A stretch of 64,000 nt of DNA from NCBI RefSeq assembly GCF_017308975.1, contig NZ_JADWPD010000043.1:1-64000 (forward strand), written 5' to 3'. This DNA is from Amycolatopsis sp. MtRt-6. Its GTDB lineage: Bacteria; Actinomycetota; Actinomycetes; Mycobacteriales; Pseudonocardiaceae. This document shows, in pieces, positions 24,120 to 31,928 of the stretch (position 1 is its first letter; each line of letters starts with the position of its first letter). The notes beneath the pieces were generated by a model. It had not been told where the DNA came from and did no database searches. It saw nothing but the letters and a program-made list of their open reading frames with translations. The position numbers were made by a program, and so were the translations under genes.

Positions 24120-25493
24120 TTACTTGAGGTCAACCGAAGCGCGGCCGCGAAGCAGGAAATACGCTGCCGGCGAAACGACGAGGCCGACGTAGTACGCCAG
24201 GTCCGCGCCGTGCAGGGCCGCCGCGACCGGTCCCGTGTAGAGAGACGTGTTCATGAACGGCACCGCCGCGCCGAACCCCACGACGAACGCCACCACCGCC
24301 GCCCAGGGCCGCACGGTCACCGACGTCAGGACGTCCACGGCGCGGCCGCCGCGGGTGCGGGTGAGCCAGTCGGGCACCACCACGCCGAGGAACGGCGGGA
24401 TCCAGTACGAGACGAACAGCAGCACGTTCTCGAACTTCGCCGAGAGGTCGCCGCTGTGCATCCAGAGGATCAGCGCGAACGCGAGCACCGTGACGACCAC
24501 CGCCGACACGGGGCGCCGCAGCCGGACGCCGACCGTCTGGAGGGCCAGCGAGCCGCTGTAGTCGTTCATCGCGTTCGACGACACCGCCGCCAGCGCGATC
24601 ACGGCCAGCGCCAGCGCGCCCAGGAACCCGCCGCCGAGCAGCTGGGCGATCCCGGAAGCCGTGTGGTCGCCGAGCGAGGACCCGAGCGCGAGCCCCAGGC
24701 TTTCGCCGATCGCGTACGAGACGACGAGGCCGAGCAGCGTTGCCAGGAAGATCGCCCGCGAAGAAGCGGCGACCGGCAGGTAGCGGCTGAAGTCCGAGGC
24801 GTACGGCGCCCAGGAGATCGCCAGCGACAACGTGATCGTCGTGAACAGGACGACGCCACCCGCCAGGTCGGCGCCCGAGGCGGTGTCGGCGACGGCGATC
24901 GGGTGTCCGGAAAGGACCTTCACGGCGAGCGCGGCGAACGCGAGCACCAGCAGCACGCTCATCACCGCCTGCACGCGGTGGATCAGCGCGTAGCCGAACA
25001 CCCCGAGCGCGCACTGCAGCACGAGGACGATCAGCACCGCCGCCCAGAACGGCAGCCCGGTCAGCTCGGCGAGGGCCTCGCCGCCGAACAGGCCGACCAG
25101 CGCGTCCCAGGCGATCGAGCCGAGCCACTGCACCAGGCCGGGCAGCACGACGCCGCCGCCGAAGGGCAGCCGGGCGAGTGGCAGCTGGCCGGCGCCGGTG
25201 TGCGGGCCCCAGGTCGACAGGTAGGCCACCGGCAGCGAGCCGAGCACGGTGCCGGCGAGCATCGCGGCCAGGCCGGTCCAGAAGCCGAGGCCGAGCGAGG
25301 ACGCCAGGGTGCCGGTGAACACCGCCGTCATCGTCAGGTTCGGGGCGAACCACACGCTGAACAGCCGCCACGGGCGCCCGAACCGGTTGCCCGGCGGCAC
25401 CGGCGCGATGCCGTGGGTTTCGATCGCCAGGTCACGCCCGCCGGCCGGCATCCGCCCGCCGAAGACCTCGGCGTCCAGACCGCGTCCGCTCAT
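24120..25493 (-). CDS. NCS1-family purine/cytosine-type permease
   Basis: 457 residues with about 12 membrane segments. The N-terminal cytoplasmic part ends in ETHGIAPVPPGNRFGRPWRLFSVWFAPNLTMTAVFTGTL, the classic NCS1 entry into helix 1. YLSTWGPHTGAGQLPLAR and SWAPYASDFSRYLP are family landmarks around helices 2-3 and 6. NCS1 carriers bring in nucleobases such as cytosine, allantoin or uracil, or thiamine-like compounds. AGGAGG precedes ATG 25493. It is 44 bp upstream of the SDR gene on the same strand, so permease, SDR and QueA-like protein form a likely operon around import and use of a nucleobase-like compound. Confidence 0.88.
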   Translation of the reverse strand: MSGRGLDAEVFGGRMPAGGRDLAIETHGIAPVPPGNRFGRPWRLFSVWFAPNLTMTAVFTGTLASSLGLGFWTGLAAMLAGTVLGSLPVAYLSTWGPHTGAGQLPLARLPFGGGVVLPGLVQWLGSIAWDALVGLFGGEALAELTGLPFWAAVLIVLVLQCALGVFGYALIHRVQAVMSVLLVLAFAALAVKVLSGHPIAVADTASGADLAGGVVLFTTITLSLAISWAPYASDFSRYLPVAASSRAIFLATLLGLVVSYAIGESLGLALGSSLGDHTASGIAQLLGGGFLGALALAVIALAAVSSNAMNDYSGSLALQTVGVRLRRPVSAVVVTVLAFALILWMHSGDLSAKFENVLLFVSYWIPPFLGVVVPDWLTRTRGGRAVDVLTSVTVRPWAAVVAFVVGFGAAVPFMNTSLYTGPVAAALHGADLAYYVGLVVSPAAYFLLRGRASVDLK

Positions 25494-25626
25494 GTCCCGC
25501 CTCCTGTCACGATCACCCTAAAGCGCAGCCGCGTGGTGTAACGCGAGGGCCCGAACGGACGAATCACGGTTAGCCGTTGCCGGACTGCTTCACACCCACG
25601 CCAAGACCCACCGGGAGGGTCGCGAA

Positions 25627-27168
25627 GTGCAGCACCCGCGGACGTCGGCGATGACCGGCCTGCTGGCCGCCGGGTGCGCGCTCGGCGTGGTCGCGCTGAC
25701 GCTCAAAGCCGGCGAAGGCACCCACTCGGCGCTCGACACCGCGCTCAGCACCACGACCGGGTTCCTCTTCCTGCTCGCGGGCGCGGTCGCGCACGTGCGG
25801 CGCCCGGCCAACCCGATCGGCGTGCTCATCGCCCTCGCCGGCGTCGCCCTGTTCCTCGAAGACCTGCAGTTCGCGCACAACCCGGTGCTCTACACGATCG
25901 CCGTGCCGCTGCGTGCCGCGTCCAGCCCGGTGATCGCGCACCTCGTGCTCGCCTTCCCGCACGGGCGGCTCCGCTCGCGGTGGGAACGGCTGCTGGTGGC
26001 CGGGGCCTACCTGGTGGTGCTCGGCTCGGGCGTGGTCGGGCTGCTCGTCGACGACGACCCGCGCGACCTGCTGGCGATCTGGCCCGGCAGCGGGGCTTTC
26101 GCCGACCGCGCGCTGGACCTGGCCGCGACGGCGATCAGCGCGGGCGTGGTCGTCGTGCTGCTCTACCGGTGGCTGAGCGGGCGGCTGCCGCAGCGGCGGC
26201 TGCTGTCGCCGGTCGTGGTCATCGCGCTGGCCGGGGCGGTCACGTCGGGGGCGGGCACGGCGCTCGGCGACGCGCACCCGCTGTCCGGCCCGCTGCTGCA
26301 GGCGTACCGGATCCTGTTCTGCCTGTGGCCGCTGGCGTTCCTGGCCGGGGTGATGCGGGCCCGCGTCGGCAACGCCGAGATGATCCGGCTGCTGCTGGAA
26401 CGCGACGGCACCGGGCTGGCCGCGCTCGTGCAGGACGACGAGGTGTGGAAGGACAGCCGCTCGATCGACGCGCTGAACGCGGCCGCCGGCCTGGTGCTGG
26501 ACAACCAGCGGCTCACCGACGAGCTGGAGCAGCGGCTGGCCGAGGTGCGCGCGTCGCGGGCCCGGCTGGTCGCGGCCGGCGACGAGGAACGCCGCCGGCT
26601 CGAGCGCGACCTGCACGACGGCGCGCAGCAGCGGCTGGTCAGCGTCGTGCTGCTGCTGCGGATGGCCGCCCGCCGGTCCGGGGACGGCCTGCCGCCGGAG
26701 CTCCGCACCCTGCTCACCGGCGCGGTCGACGAGCTGCAGACGGCGATCACCGAGCTGCGCGAGCTGGCCCGCGGCATCCGCCCGGCGATCCTCACCGAAG
26801 CGGGCCTGGTCGCGGCGGTCCGGTCGCTGGCCGCCCGCATCCCGATGGAGGTGGCGCTGACGGTCGGCACGGTCCCCCGGCTCGACGCGGCGGTGGAGGC
26901 GACGGCGTACTTCGTGACGTCGGAGGCGCTGACGAACGCGCTCAAGCACGCCCGGACCGACCGTGCCGACGTCCGCATCGAGGTGGCGGGCGCCGAGCTG
27001 CGGGTGGAGGTGACGGACGCGGGCGTCGGCGGCGCGGACACCGAGGGCGGCACCGGGCTGGCCGGGCTGCGCGACCGGGTGCAGGCGCTGGGTGGGGAGC
27101 TCGACGTCGCCAGCGGGGCCGGGGGTACCACGGTGACCGCGGTCATCCCCCTCGCCGAAAAGCCGTGA
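25627..27168 (+). CDS. Sensor histidine kinase, NarL-partner type (HisKA_3)
   Basis: 513 residues. The first 250 hold about seven hydrophobic segments and make an unclassified membrane sensor. A coiled region (LTDELEQRLAEVRASRARLVAAGDEE) leads to the dimerisation/phosphoacceptor motif RRRLERDLHDGAQQRLV with His330. The ATPase domain follows: N-box SEALTNALKHA and G-box DAGVGGADTEGGTGLAGLRDRV. GTG 25627 follows GGGAGGG. No response regulator is adjacent, so it is an orphan in this window. A strong hairpin starts at its stop codon, so it is monocistronic. Confidence 0.88.
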   Translation: MQHPRTSAMTGLLAAGCALGVVALTLKAGEGTHSALDTALSTTTGFLFLLAGAVAHVRRPANPIGVLIALAGVALFLEDLQFAHNPVLYTIAVPLRAASSPVIAHLVLAFPHGRLRSRWERLLVAGAYLVVLGSGVVGLLVDDDPRDLLAIWPGSGAFADRALDLAATAISAGVVVVLLYRWLSGRLPQRRLLSPVVVIALAGAVTSGAGTALGDAHPLSGPLLQAYRILFCLWPLAFLAGVMRARVGNAEMIRLLLERDGTGLAALVQDDEVWKDSRSIDALNAAAGLVLDNQRLTDELEQRLAEVRASRARLVAAGDEERRRLERDLHDGAQQRLVSVVLLLRMAARRSGDGLPPELRTLLTGAVDELQTAITELRELARGIRPAILTEAGLVAAVRSLAARIPMEVALTVGTVPRLDAAVEATAYFVTSEALTNALKHARTDRADVRIEVAGAELRVEVTDAGVGGADTEGGTGLAGLRDRVQALGGELDVASGAGGTTVTAVIPLAEKP

Positions 27169-27201
27169 AGGCCTCCTCGAACGGTCCGAGGAGGCCTTCA
27201 C
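27165..27201. terminator. Bidirectional terminator hairpin
   Basis: A perfect 15-bp stem (27165-27179 with 27187-27201) and a 7-base loop includes the kinase stop codon and sits between the converging kinase and sedolisin genes. Confidence 0.85.
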
Positions 27202-27212
27202 GTGCTTCTTGA

Positions 27213-29168
27213 CTAGACGAGCAGCAGGAACAGCAGCCCGTTGGGCGTGCCGAGGCCGGTCACGTCGTCGTAGCCCGGGGCGGTGTGGATGGTCAGCCCC
27301 TGGTAGTCCAGCGTCCGCACCGAACGGAGCAGGCCGTCCGTCGCGTCGACCTGGTTCGCGTAGTCCACGCGGGCCACCGCGCCGTCCACGTGCTTCACGT
27401 CGGAGATCGCCGACGTGCGGGACGTCAGCTTGTAGATCACCGGGTTGATGAAGCCGTGGTGGAAGTGGTCGAAGCTGTCGGCCACCGCCATGATGCCGGC
27501 GAACACCGGCGACGCGAGGCTCGTGCCGCCGATCCGGTACTGGTCGTAGTGCGCACCCTCCGGGAAGGTCTGCGTCTGGCCGACCAGGAAGCCGGTGTTC
27601 GGGTCGCCGATCGCGGCGATGTCCGGGACGACACGGCCCTTGTTCTTGCCGGTCTGGTTCTTCGTCGCCAGCGCGTCCGGGACGACGCCCTTCTGGTAGA
27701 AGGGCTGCGGGAACAGCCGGCTCGTGCCGCCACCGGAACCGCTGGTGTAGGCGGCCGGGCCGTAGACCCCGTCGGTCAGCGGCGACTTGCTGGTCTCCCA
27801 GCCGGTCTCGAAGATCTTCTTGCCGTCCTTGCCGATGGCGATGGACGTGCCGCCGACCGCGGTGATCCACGGCGCCGAGGCGGAGAAGTCCGGCGACGGC
27901 GTGCCGAGGCGCGCGACCTCGTCGCCGTTGTCACCCGAGGAGAAGTAGACGCCGATGCCCTCGAGCACCGCCTGCAGCGAGATCTGGTTGAAGACCTTGA
28001 CCTCGTCGGCCGGGATGTCCTCGCCGGTGTCGCCGTAGGAGTTCGACACGATGTCGGCCTTGTGGCCGGCGACCACGTAGTTCAGTGCCTCGTCGAGCGA
28101 GTTGTCCTGGCAGTCGGACCCGCCGACGTACAGGATGTCCGCGCCCGGCGCGAGACCGTGGGCGGCCTCGACGTCGAGGGTCTCCTCGCCGTACCAGCCG
28201 GCCGCGTCGCACTGGTCCGGCGGCTCCAGCTCGGAGTTCACCGGGAAGACGTGCTGCGAGAACTGGCTCTGCTTGAGCGGGTGCGCCGGGTCGTTCTTCC
28301 GGGCGTACGTGCTCGCGTCGGCGTAGATGGTCGGCGAGGCGAAGGCGTCCACGATGGCGATCGTGGTGCCCTTGCCGTCGGCGCCGGCCTTGTCGATGCC
28401 GTAGGCCGACCGCAGCTGCGCCGGGGTGTAGCCGCAGGGGGCGTACGGCAGCTGCTTGCCGTTGTAGGCGGGATCGGTGGTGTCGGTCTTCTCGCCGTAG
28501 TAGGCGCTGCACGGCGGCGCGTTGCGGAACCCGGGCGAGGGCGCCACGTCGGACGGCTGCCCGGCCTTGGTCGCGGTCCCCGGGTCGGCGCCGTCGGTGT
28601 GGTCCGGCTTGAACAGGTTGGTGGCCTGGTCGACGCCGACGACGCCGAGCACGTCACCGGCCAGGTTCGCCGGCACGGACAGGTTCTTGTCGGCGGCACG
28701 CAGCGTCTGGCCCTTGACCCGGTACTTGCCGAGGTCGACGGCGAACGCCTTTTCCGTCTGGTCCGCGGTGCCGGTGGCTTCGACGTAGGCGCGGTTCGAC
28801 GGGATCTCGCCGATGCTGAAGCCGTTGCCGGTCAGCCACGCCTTGACGGCGCCGACGGTCGCGTCACTGGCGGCGAAGCGGTCGCGCACCTGGTCGGGGC
28901 TGAGGAACTGCCGGTAGGTCGCACTGTCCGGATCGGACACGGCCTGGGCCAGCGCCTCGGCGCCGGCGTTGTCACGCTGGTTCAGGTAAACCCGGAAGCT
29001 CAGCTTCGCGGCGGGCGCCGTGTCGGCGACCTTCGCCTGCGCGTTCGCCCACAACGGGTGCGACTGCGGGATGTCCTGACGTCCCTGCGCGGACGCGGTC
29101 GCCGGCAGGGCGCCGGTCAGGCCACCCACCACCGCGAGCGAAAGGAGCAGGGTGGAGCTTCTTCGCAC
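27213..29168 (-). CDS. Secreted sedolisin (S53) serine-carboxyl peptidase, pro-kumamolisin type
   Basis: 651 residues from GTG 29168, which follows GGGAG by seven bases; an upstream in-frame start at 29216 would put a polar stretch before the signal peptide. A Sec signal ends ATASAQG. A pro-domain of about 170 residues follows (PQSHPLWANAQAKV... YRQFLSPDQVRDRFA), removed on activation at low pH. The catalytic Glu/Asp pair is in GEETLDVEAAHG (E328, D332), the oxyanion Asp is D413 in SSGDNGD, and the nucleophile is S550 in GGTSLASPVFAG. A C-terminal Ca site is expected near YDDVTGLGTPNG. It is an extracellular acid endopeptidase. Confidence 0.93.
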   Translation of the reverse strand: MRRSSTLLLSLAVVGGLTGALPATASAQGRQDIPQSHPLWANAQAKVADTAPAAKLSFRVYLNQRDNAGAEALAQAVSDPDSATYRQFLSPDQVRDRFAASDATVGAVKAWLTGNGFSIGEIPSNRAYVEATGTADQTEKAFAVDLGKYRVKGQTLRAADKNLSVPANLAGDVLGVVGVDQATNLFKPDHTDGADPGTATKAGQPSDVAPSPGFRNAPPCSAYYGEKTDTTDPAYNGKQLPYAPCGYTPAQLRSAYGIDKAGADGKGTTIAIVDAFASPTIYADASTYARKNDPAHPLKQSQFSQHVFPVNSELEPPDQCDAAGWYGEETLDVEAAHGLAPGADILYVGGSDCQDNSLDEALNYVVAGHKADIVSNSYGDTGEDIPADEVKVFNQISLQAVLEGIGVYFSSGDNGDEVARLGTPSPDFSASAPWITAVGGTSIAIGKDGKKIFETGWETSKSPLTDGVYGPAAYTSGSGGGTSRLFPQPFYQKGVVPDALATKNQTGKNKGRVVPDIAAIGDPNTGFLVGQTQTFPEGAHYDQYRIGGTSLASPVFAGIMAVADSFDHFHHGFINPVIYKLTSRTSAISDVKHVDGAVARVDYANQVDATDGLLRSVRTLDYQGLTIHTAPGYDDVTGLGTPNGLLFLLLV

Positions 29169-29222
29169 AGAAATCTCCCTCTTCGAAACGGCCCCCGGAA
29201 ACGGGCCTGGAAACACCGGGTG

Positions 29223-29269
29223 AGACTAGAACGGTGTTCCGCTCCCAGGGAAGTACTTGCGGAACCGTT
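29223..29269 (-). promoter_or_regulatory. Promoter region and inverted repeat upstream of the sedolisin gene
   Basis: On the minus strand TAGTCT (29228-29223) is a plausible -10 with a start near 29216. Immediately upstream, AACGGTGTTCCGC (29230-29242) and GCGGAACCGTT (29259-29269) form an imperfect inverted repeat across the -35 region, with a palindromic AAGTACTT between the arms. A regulator site is likely; its binder is unknown. Confidence 0.4.
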
Positions 29270-29460
29270 ATCTCGCCAGGAATTCGCGAGTCGTCAACCA
29301 TGGTAAGGAAATCCGATTTGTCGCGAAGAAAAAGCGAGGAATGGTGTTTCATGCGCGCTTGGTCCGTTTCGCGACGGCGCCGCGGACCACGGCCGCCACC
29401 TACTAAAGTCGGTCGCCGGAGTCCACTCGGGACAGTCCGGCGGTGGCGGCACTTCGGCCG

Positions 29461-30597
29461 TCACGCCAGCCGCCGGTCGACCTCCGCCGGGGCGAACACC
29501 GCGTCGACCACCATCGACACCGCGCCCCCGACCGCCATTCCCTCCCCGCGGCCGCCGATTTCGACCCGCAGGTGCTGCGTGGCCCGCGGCAGGGCGCGCC
29601 GGTACAGCACCTCCCGCACACCCGCCACGAAATGCGGCTCGGCGAGGTCCCCGGCGATCACCACCACCCCCGGGTTGACCACGCACACCAGCGTCGCCAG
29701 TACCTCGCCCACCTGGCGGCCGGCCACTTCGGCCAGCCGGACCGCGGCCGGTTCCCCCGCCGCGATGCGGTCGCGGACGCCCGAGCCCGACTCCGTCGGC
29801 AAGCCCAGGTCCGTCAGCCTCGCCGCCAGCGCGCCGCCGCCGGCGACCGCCGCGAGACAGCCGTGGGAGCCGCACAGGCAGCGCGCCTCCGGGTACCCCG
29901 GCAGCCGGATGTGGCCGATGTCGCCCGCGCCGCCGTCGATCCCGCGGTACACCTCGCCGCCGAGGACCAGGCCCGCCCCGATGCCCGTCGACACCTTCAC
30001 CACGACCAGCGCCGCCGACTCCGGGTAGCGGGCGCGGTGCTCGCCCAGCGCCATCAGGTTCGCGTCGTTGTCGACCAGCACCGGGGCGCCGAACCGGGCG
30101 CCGAGGTGGGCGTCGATCGGGTAGCCGTCCCAGCCCGGCATGATCGGCGGCTGGGTGACCCGCGCGCGGCCGGGCTCCACCGGGCCCGGCACGGAGACCC
30201 CCACCCCGCACACCGGACGGCCCGCCTCGGCCCGCAGCGCCTCGAACCACTCCGCGATGCGGTCGAGCACCGGCTCCGGGCCGTCGGCGACCCGCAGCGC
30301 GCCGGCGCGGCGGGCCAGGACCCGCCCGGCCAGGTCGGTGACCACGGCCTCGGCGTGCGTCGTGTCGATACTCGCGGCGAGGACGACCGCGTGCCCGTCG
30401 TCGAAGCGCAGCTGCCGCGCCGGGCGGCCGCCGGTGGAGTCCTCCTGGCCGCCCTCGGCGAGCAGGCCCGCCGCCTGGAGCCGGTCCAGGCGCGCGGTCA
30501 GCGTCGAGCGCGAGAGCCCGCTGCGGACCTGGAGCGCCTTCCGCGTGGTCGCCTGCCCGGTCCGGACCAGCCGCAACAGCTCGCCGGCGCTGGTCAT
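29461..30597 (-). CDS. ROK-family transcriptional regulator
   Basis: 378 residues. An N-terminal winged helix (ATTRKALQVRSGLSRSTLTARLDRLQAAGLL, about 15-50) precedes a sugar-kinase-like ROK domain with the DNDAN phosphate/sugar motif, STGIGAGLVLGGEVYRG and the zinc motif CLCGSHGC. In the usual CGxxGCxE motif the Glu is replaced here by Ala (GCLAA), so kinase activity is doubtful and a repressor role is favoured. ATG 30597 is preceded by a GAAGGGGG stretch. It is divergent from the GH63-like hydrolase, and the 62-bp gap contains that gene's promoter, so it probably represses the hydrolase until a sugar is bound. Confidence 0.87.
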   Translation of the reverse strand: MTSAGELLRLVRTGQATTRKALQVRSGLSRSTLTARLDRLQAAGLLAEGGQEDSTGGRPARQLRFDDGHAVVLAASIDTTHAEAVVTDLAGRVLARRAGALRVADGPEPVLDRIAEWFEALRAEAGRPVCGVGVSVPGPVEPGRARVTQPPIMPGWDGYPIDAHLGARFGAPVLVDNDANLMALGEHRARYPESAALVVVKVSTGIGAGLVLGGEVYRGIDGGAGDIGHIRLPGYPEARCLCGSHGCLAAVAGGGALAARLTDLGLPTESGSGVRDRIAAGEPAAVRLAEVAGRQVGEVLATLVCVVNPGVVVIAGDLAEPHFVAGVREVLYRRALPRATQHLRVEIGGRGEGMAVGGAVSMVVDAVFAPAEVDRRLA

Positions 30598-30625
30598 CCC
30601 GCGACCCCCTTCGGACTTTTGTCCA

Positions 30626-30653
30626 TTGACAAGACACAAGTCGGAGATAGATT
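30626..30653 (+). promoter_or_regulatory. Promoter TTGACA-N16-TAGATT, leaderless
   Basis: TTGACA (30626-30631) and TAGATT (30648-30653) are spaced by 16 bp, and the -10 ends six bases before ATG 30660, so transcription should start at the start codon. GTCCA (30621-30625) and TGGAC in the bases just before the start codon form an inverted pair across the promoter, a possible ROK operator. Confidence 0.65.
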
Positions 30654-30659
30654 GGACAT

Positions 30660-31883
30660 ATGAACGTAACACGGGAGCGGGCAGCGGCTGTCCTGGCGGG
30701 CAACTGGCTCGGCGCGTCGACCGTGCCCTCACGGTCGCTCTACCCGCACCAGTGGAGCTGGGACTCCGCGTTCATCGCCTTCGGCCTGCGCCACCTGTCC
30801 CCCGCGCACGCCCGGCGCGAGCTGCGCACACTGTTCGCCGCGCAGTGGACCGACGGCCGCGTCCCGCACATCGTCTTCGACCCGGACACCCCGCCCGAGG
30901 CCTACTTCCCGGGGCCGTCCTTCTGGCAGGCCGGCCGGACGTCGGGCCTGGTCCAGCCGCCGGTCCACGCCCGCGCCGCGCTCGCCGCGCACGAGGCCGA
31001 GCCGGATCCCGGGTTCCTCGCGGCGCTGTACCCGAAGCTGGTGGCCTGGCACGACTACTTGCGGACGCGGCGTGATGCGGGCGGCCGCGGGCTGGTGGCG
31101 ATCGTGCACCCGTGGGAGTCCGGCATGGACAACAGCCCGGCCTGGGACGAGCCCCTGTCCCGCGTCCCGCTCGCCACCGGGTTCGTCCGCCGCGACCTCC
31201 AGCACGGCGACGCCGCCGACCGGCCCAGCGACGACGACTACGGCCGGTACGTCCGGCTCGCCGCCGCCTACCGCGACAGCGGGTACGCCGACCCCGGCGA
31301 CTTCGTCGTGGAAGACCCCGGCTTCAACGCCCTCCTGGCCGACGCCGAACTGGCACTGGCCGAGATCGCCGAGGAGCTCGGCCTGCCGTCCGGCGAGCAC
31401 CGCGAAGCCGCGGCCCGCCTCGAGAAGGCCATGCAGGAAACGCTCTGGGACAACGGCTTCTTCTTCGCCCGCGACGTCCGCACCGGCGCGCTGATCCACG
31501 AGCACACGTGCGCGGGCCTGCTGCCGCTGGTGCTGCCGGACCTGGCGGTCGCACCCGCCTTGCTGGCGGCCGCGACCGGCCCGCGCTTCCGGCTCGGCCG
31601 GGTGCACGGCGTCCCGAGCTACGACCTCACCGCGCCAGGCTTCGACCCGGGCCGCTACTGGCGCGGGCCGTCGTGGTTCAACGTCGGCTGGCTCGTCCGG
31701 CAGGGCCTGCTCCGCCACGGCGAGCACGCGCTCGCCGCGCGCCTGCGCGACGACCTCGTCGAGACGGCCGCGCAGACCGGCTTCGCCGAGTACGTCGACC
31801 CACTGACCGGGGCCGGCCACGGCACCCGCTCGTTCAGCTGGACCGCGGCACTGACCGTGGACCTGCTGGCCGAGCGGCACTGA
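30660..31883 (+). CDS. GH63-like glycoside hydrolase (mannosylglycerate / glucosylglycerate hydrolase type)
   Basis: 407 residues, cytoplasmic, (alpha/alpha)6-barrel type. Landmarks are YPHQWSWDSAFIAFGLRHL, AQWTDGRVPHIVF, IVHPWESGMDNSPAWDEPL (with the catalytic Asp region) and GRYWRGPSWFNVGWLV near the C-terminus. These match hydrolases of mannosylglycerate or glucosylglycerate, compatible solutes stored by actinobacteria, though related enzymes act on other glucosides. It is read from a leaderless promoter divergent from a ROK regulator, consistent with sugar-induced expression. It ends at a hairpin shared with the convergent GH29 gene. Confidence 0.8.
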   Translation: MNVTRERAAAVLAGNWLGASTVPSRSLYPHQWSWDSAFIAFGLRHLSPAHARRELRTLFAAQWTDGRVPHIVFDPDTPPEAYFPGPSFWQAGRTSGLVQPPVHARAALAAHEAEPDPGFLAALYPKLVAWHDYLRTRRDAGGRGLVAIVHPWESGMDNSPAWDEPLSRVPLATGFVRRDLQHGDAADRPSDDDYGRYVRLAAAYRDSGYADPGDFVVEDPGFNALLADAELALAEIAEELGLPSGEHREAAARLEKAMQETLWDNGFFFARDVRTGALIHEHTCAGLLPLVLPDLAVAPALLAAATGPRFRLGRVHGVPSYDLTAPGFDPGRYWRGPSWFNVGWLVRQGLLRHGEHALAARLRDDLVETAAQTGFAEYVDPLTGAGHGTRSFSWTAALTVDLLAERH

Positions 31884-31891
31884 GGAACGGG

Positions 31892-31923
31892 CCGCCCAGC
31901 CGCGTTCGGGGGCGGCTGGGCGG
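31892..31923. terminator. Bidirectional terminator hairpin
   Basis: A 12-bp perfect stem (31892-31903 with 31912-31923) and an 8-base loop fill the 45-bp gap between the converging GH63-like and GH29 genes. Confidence 0.8.
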
Positions 31924-31928
31924 TCCGC

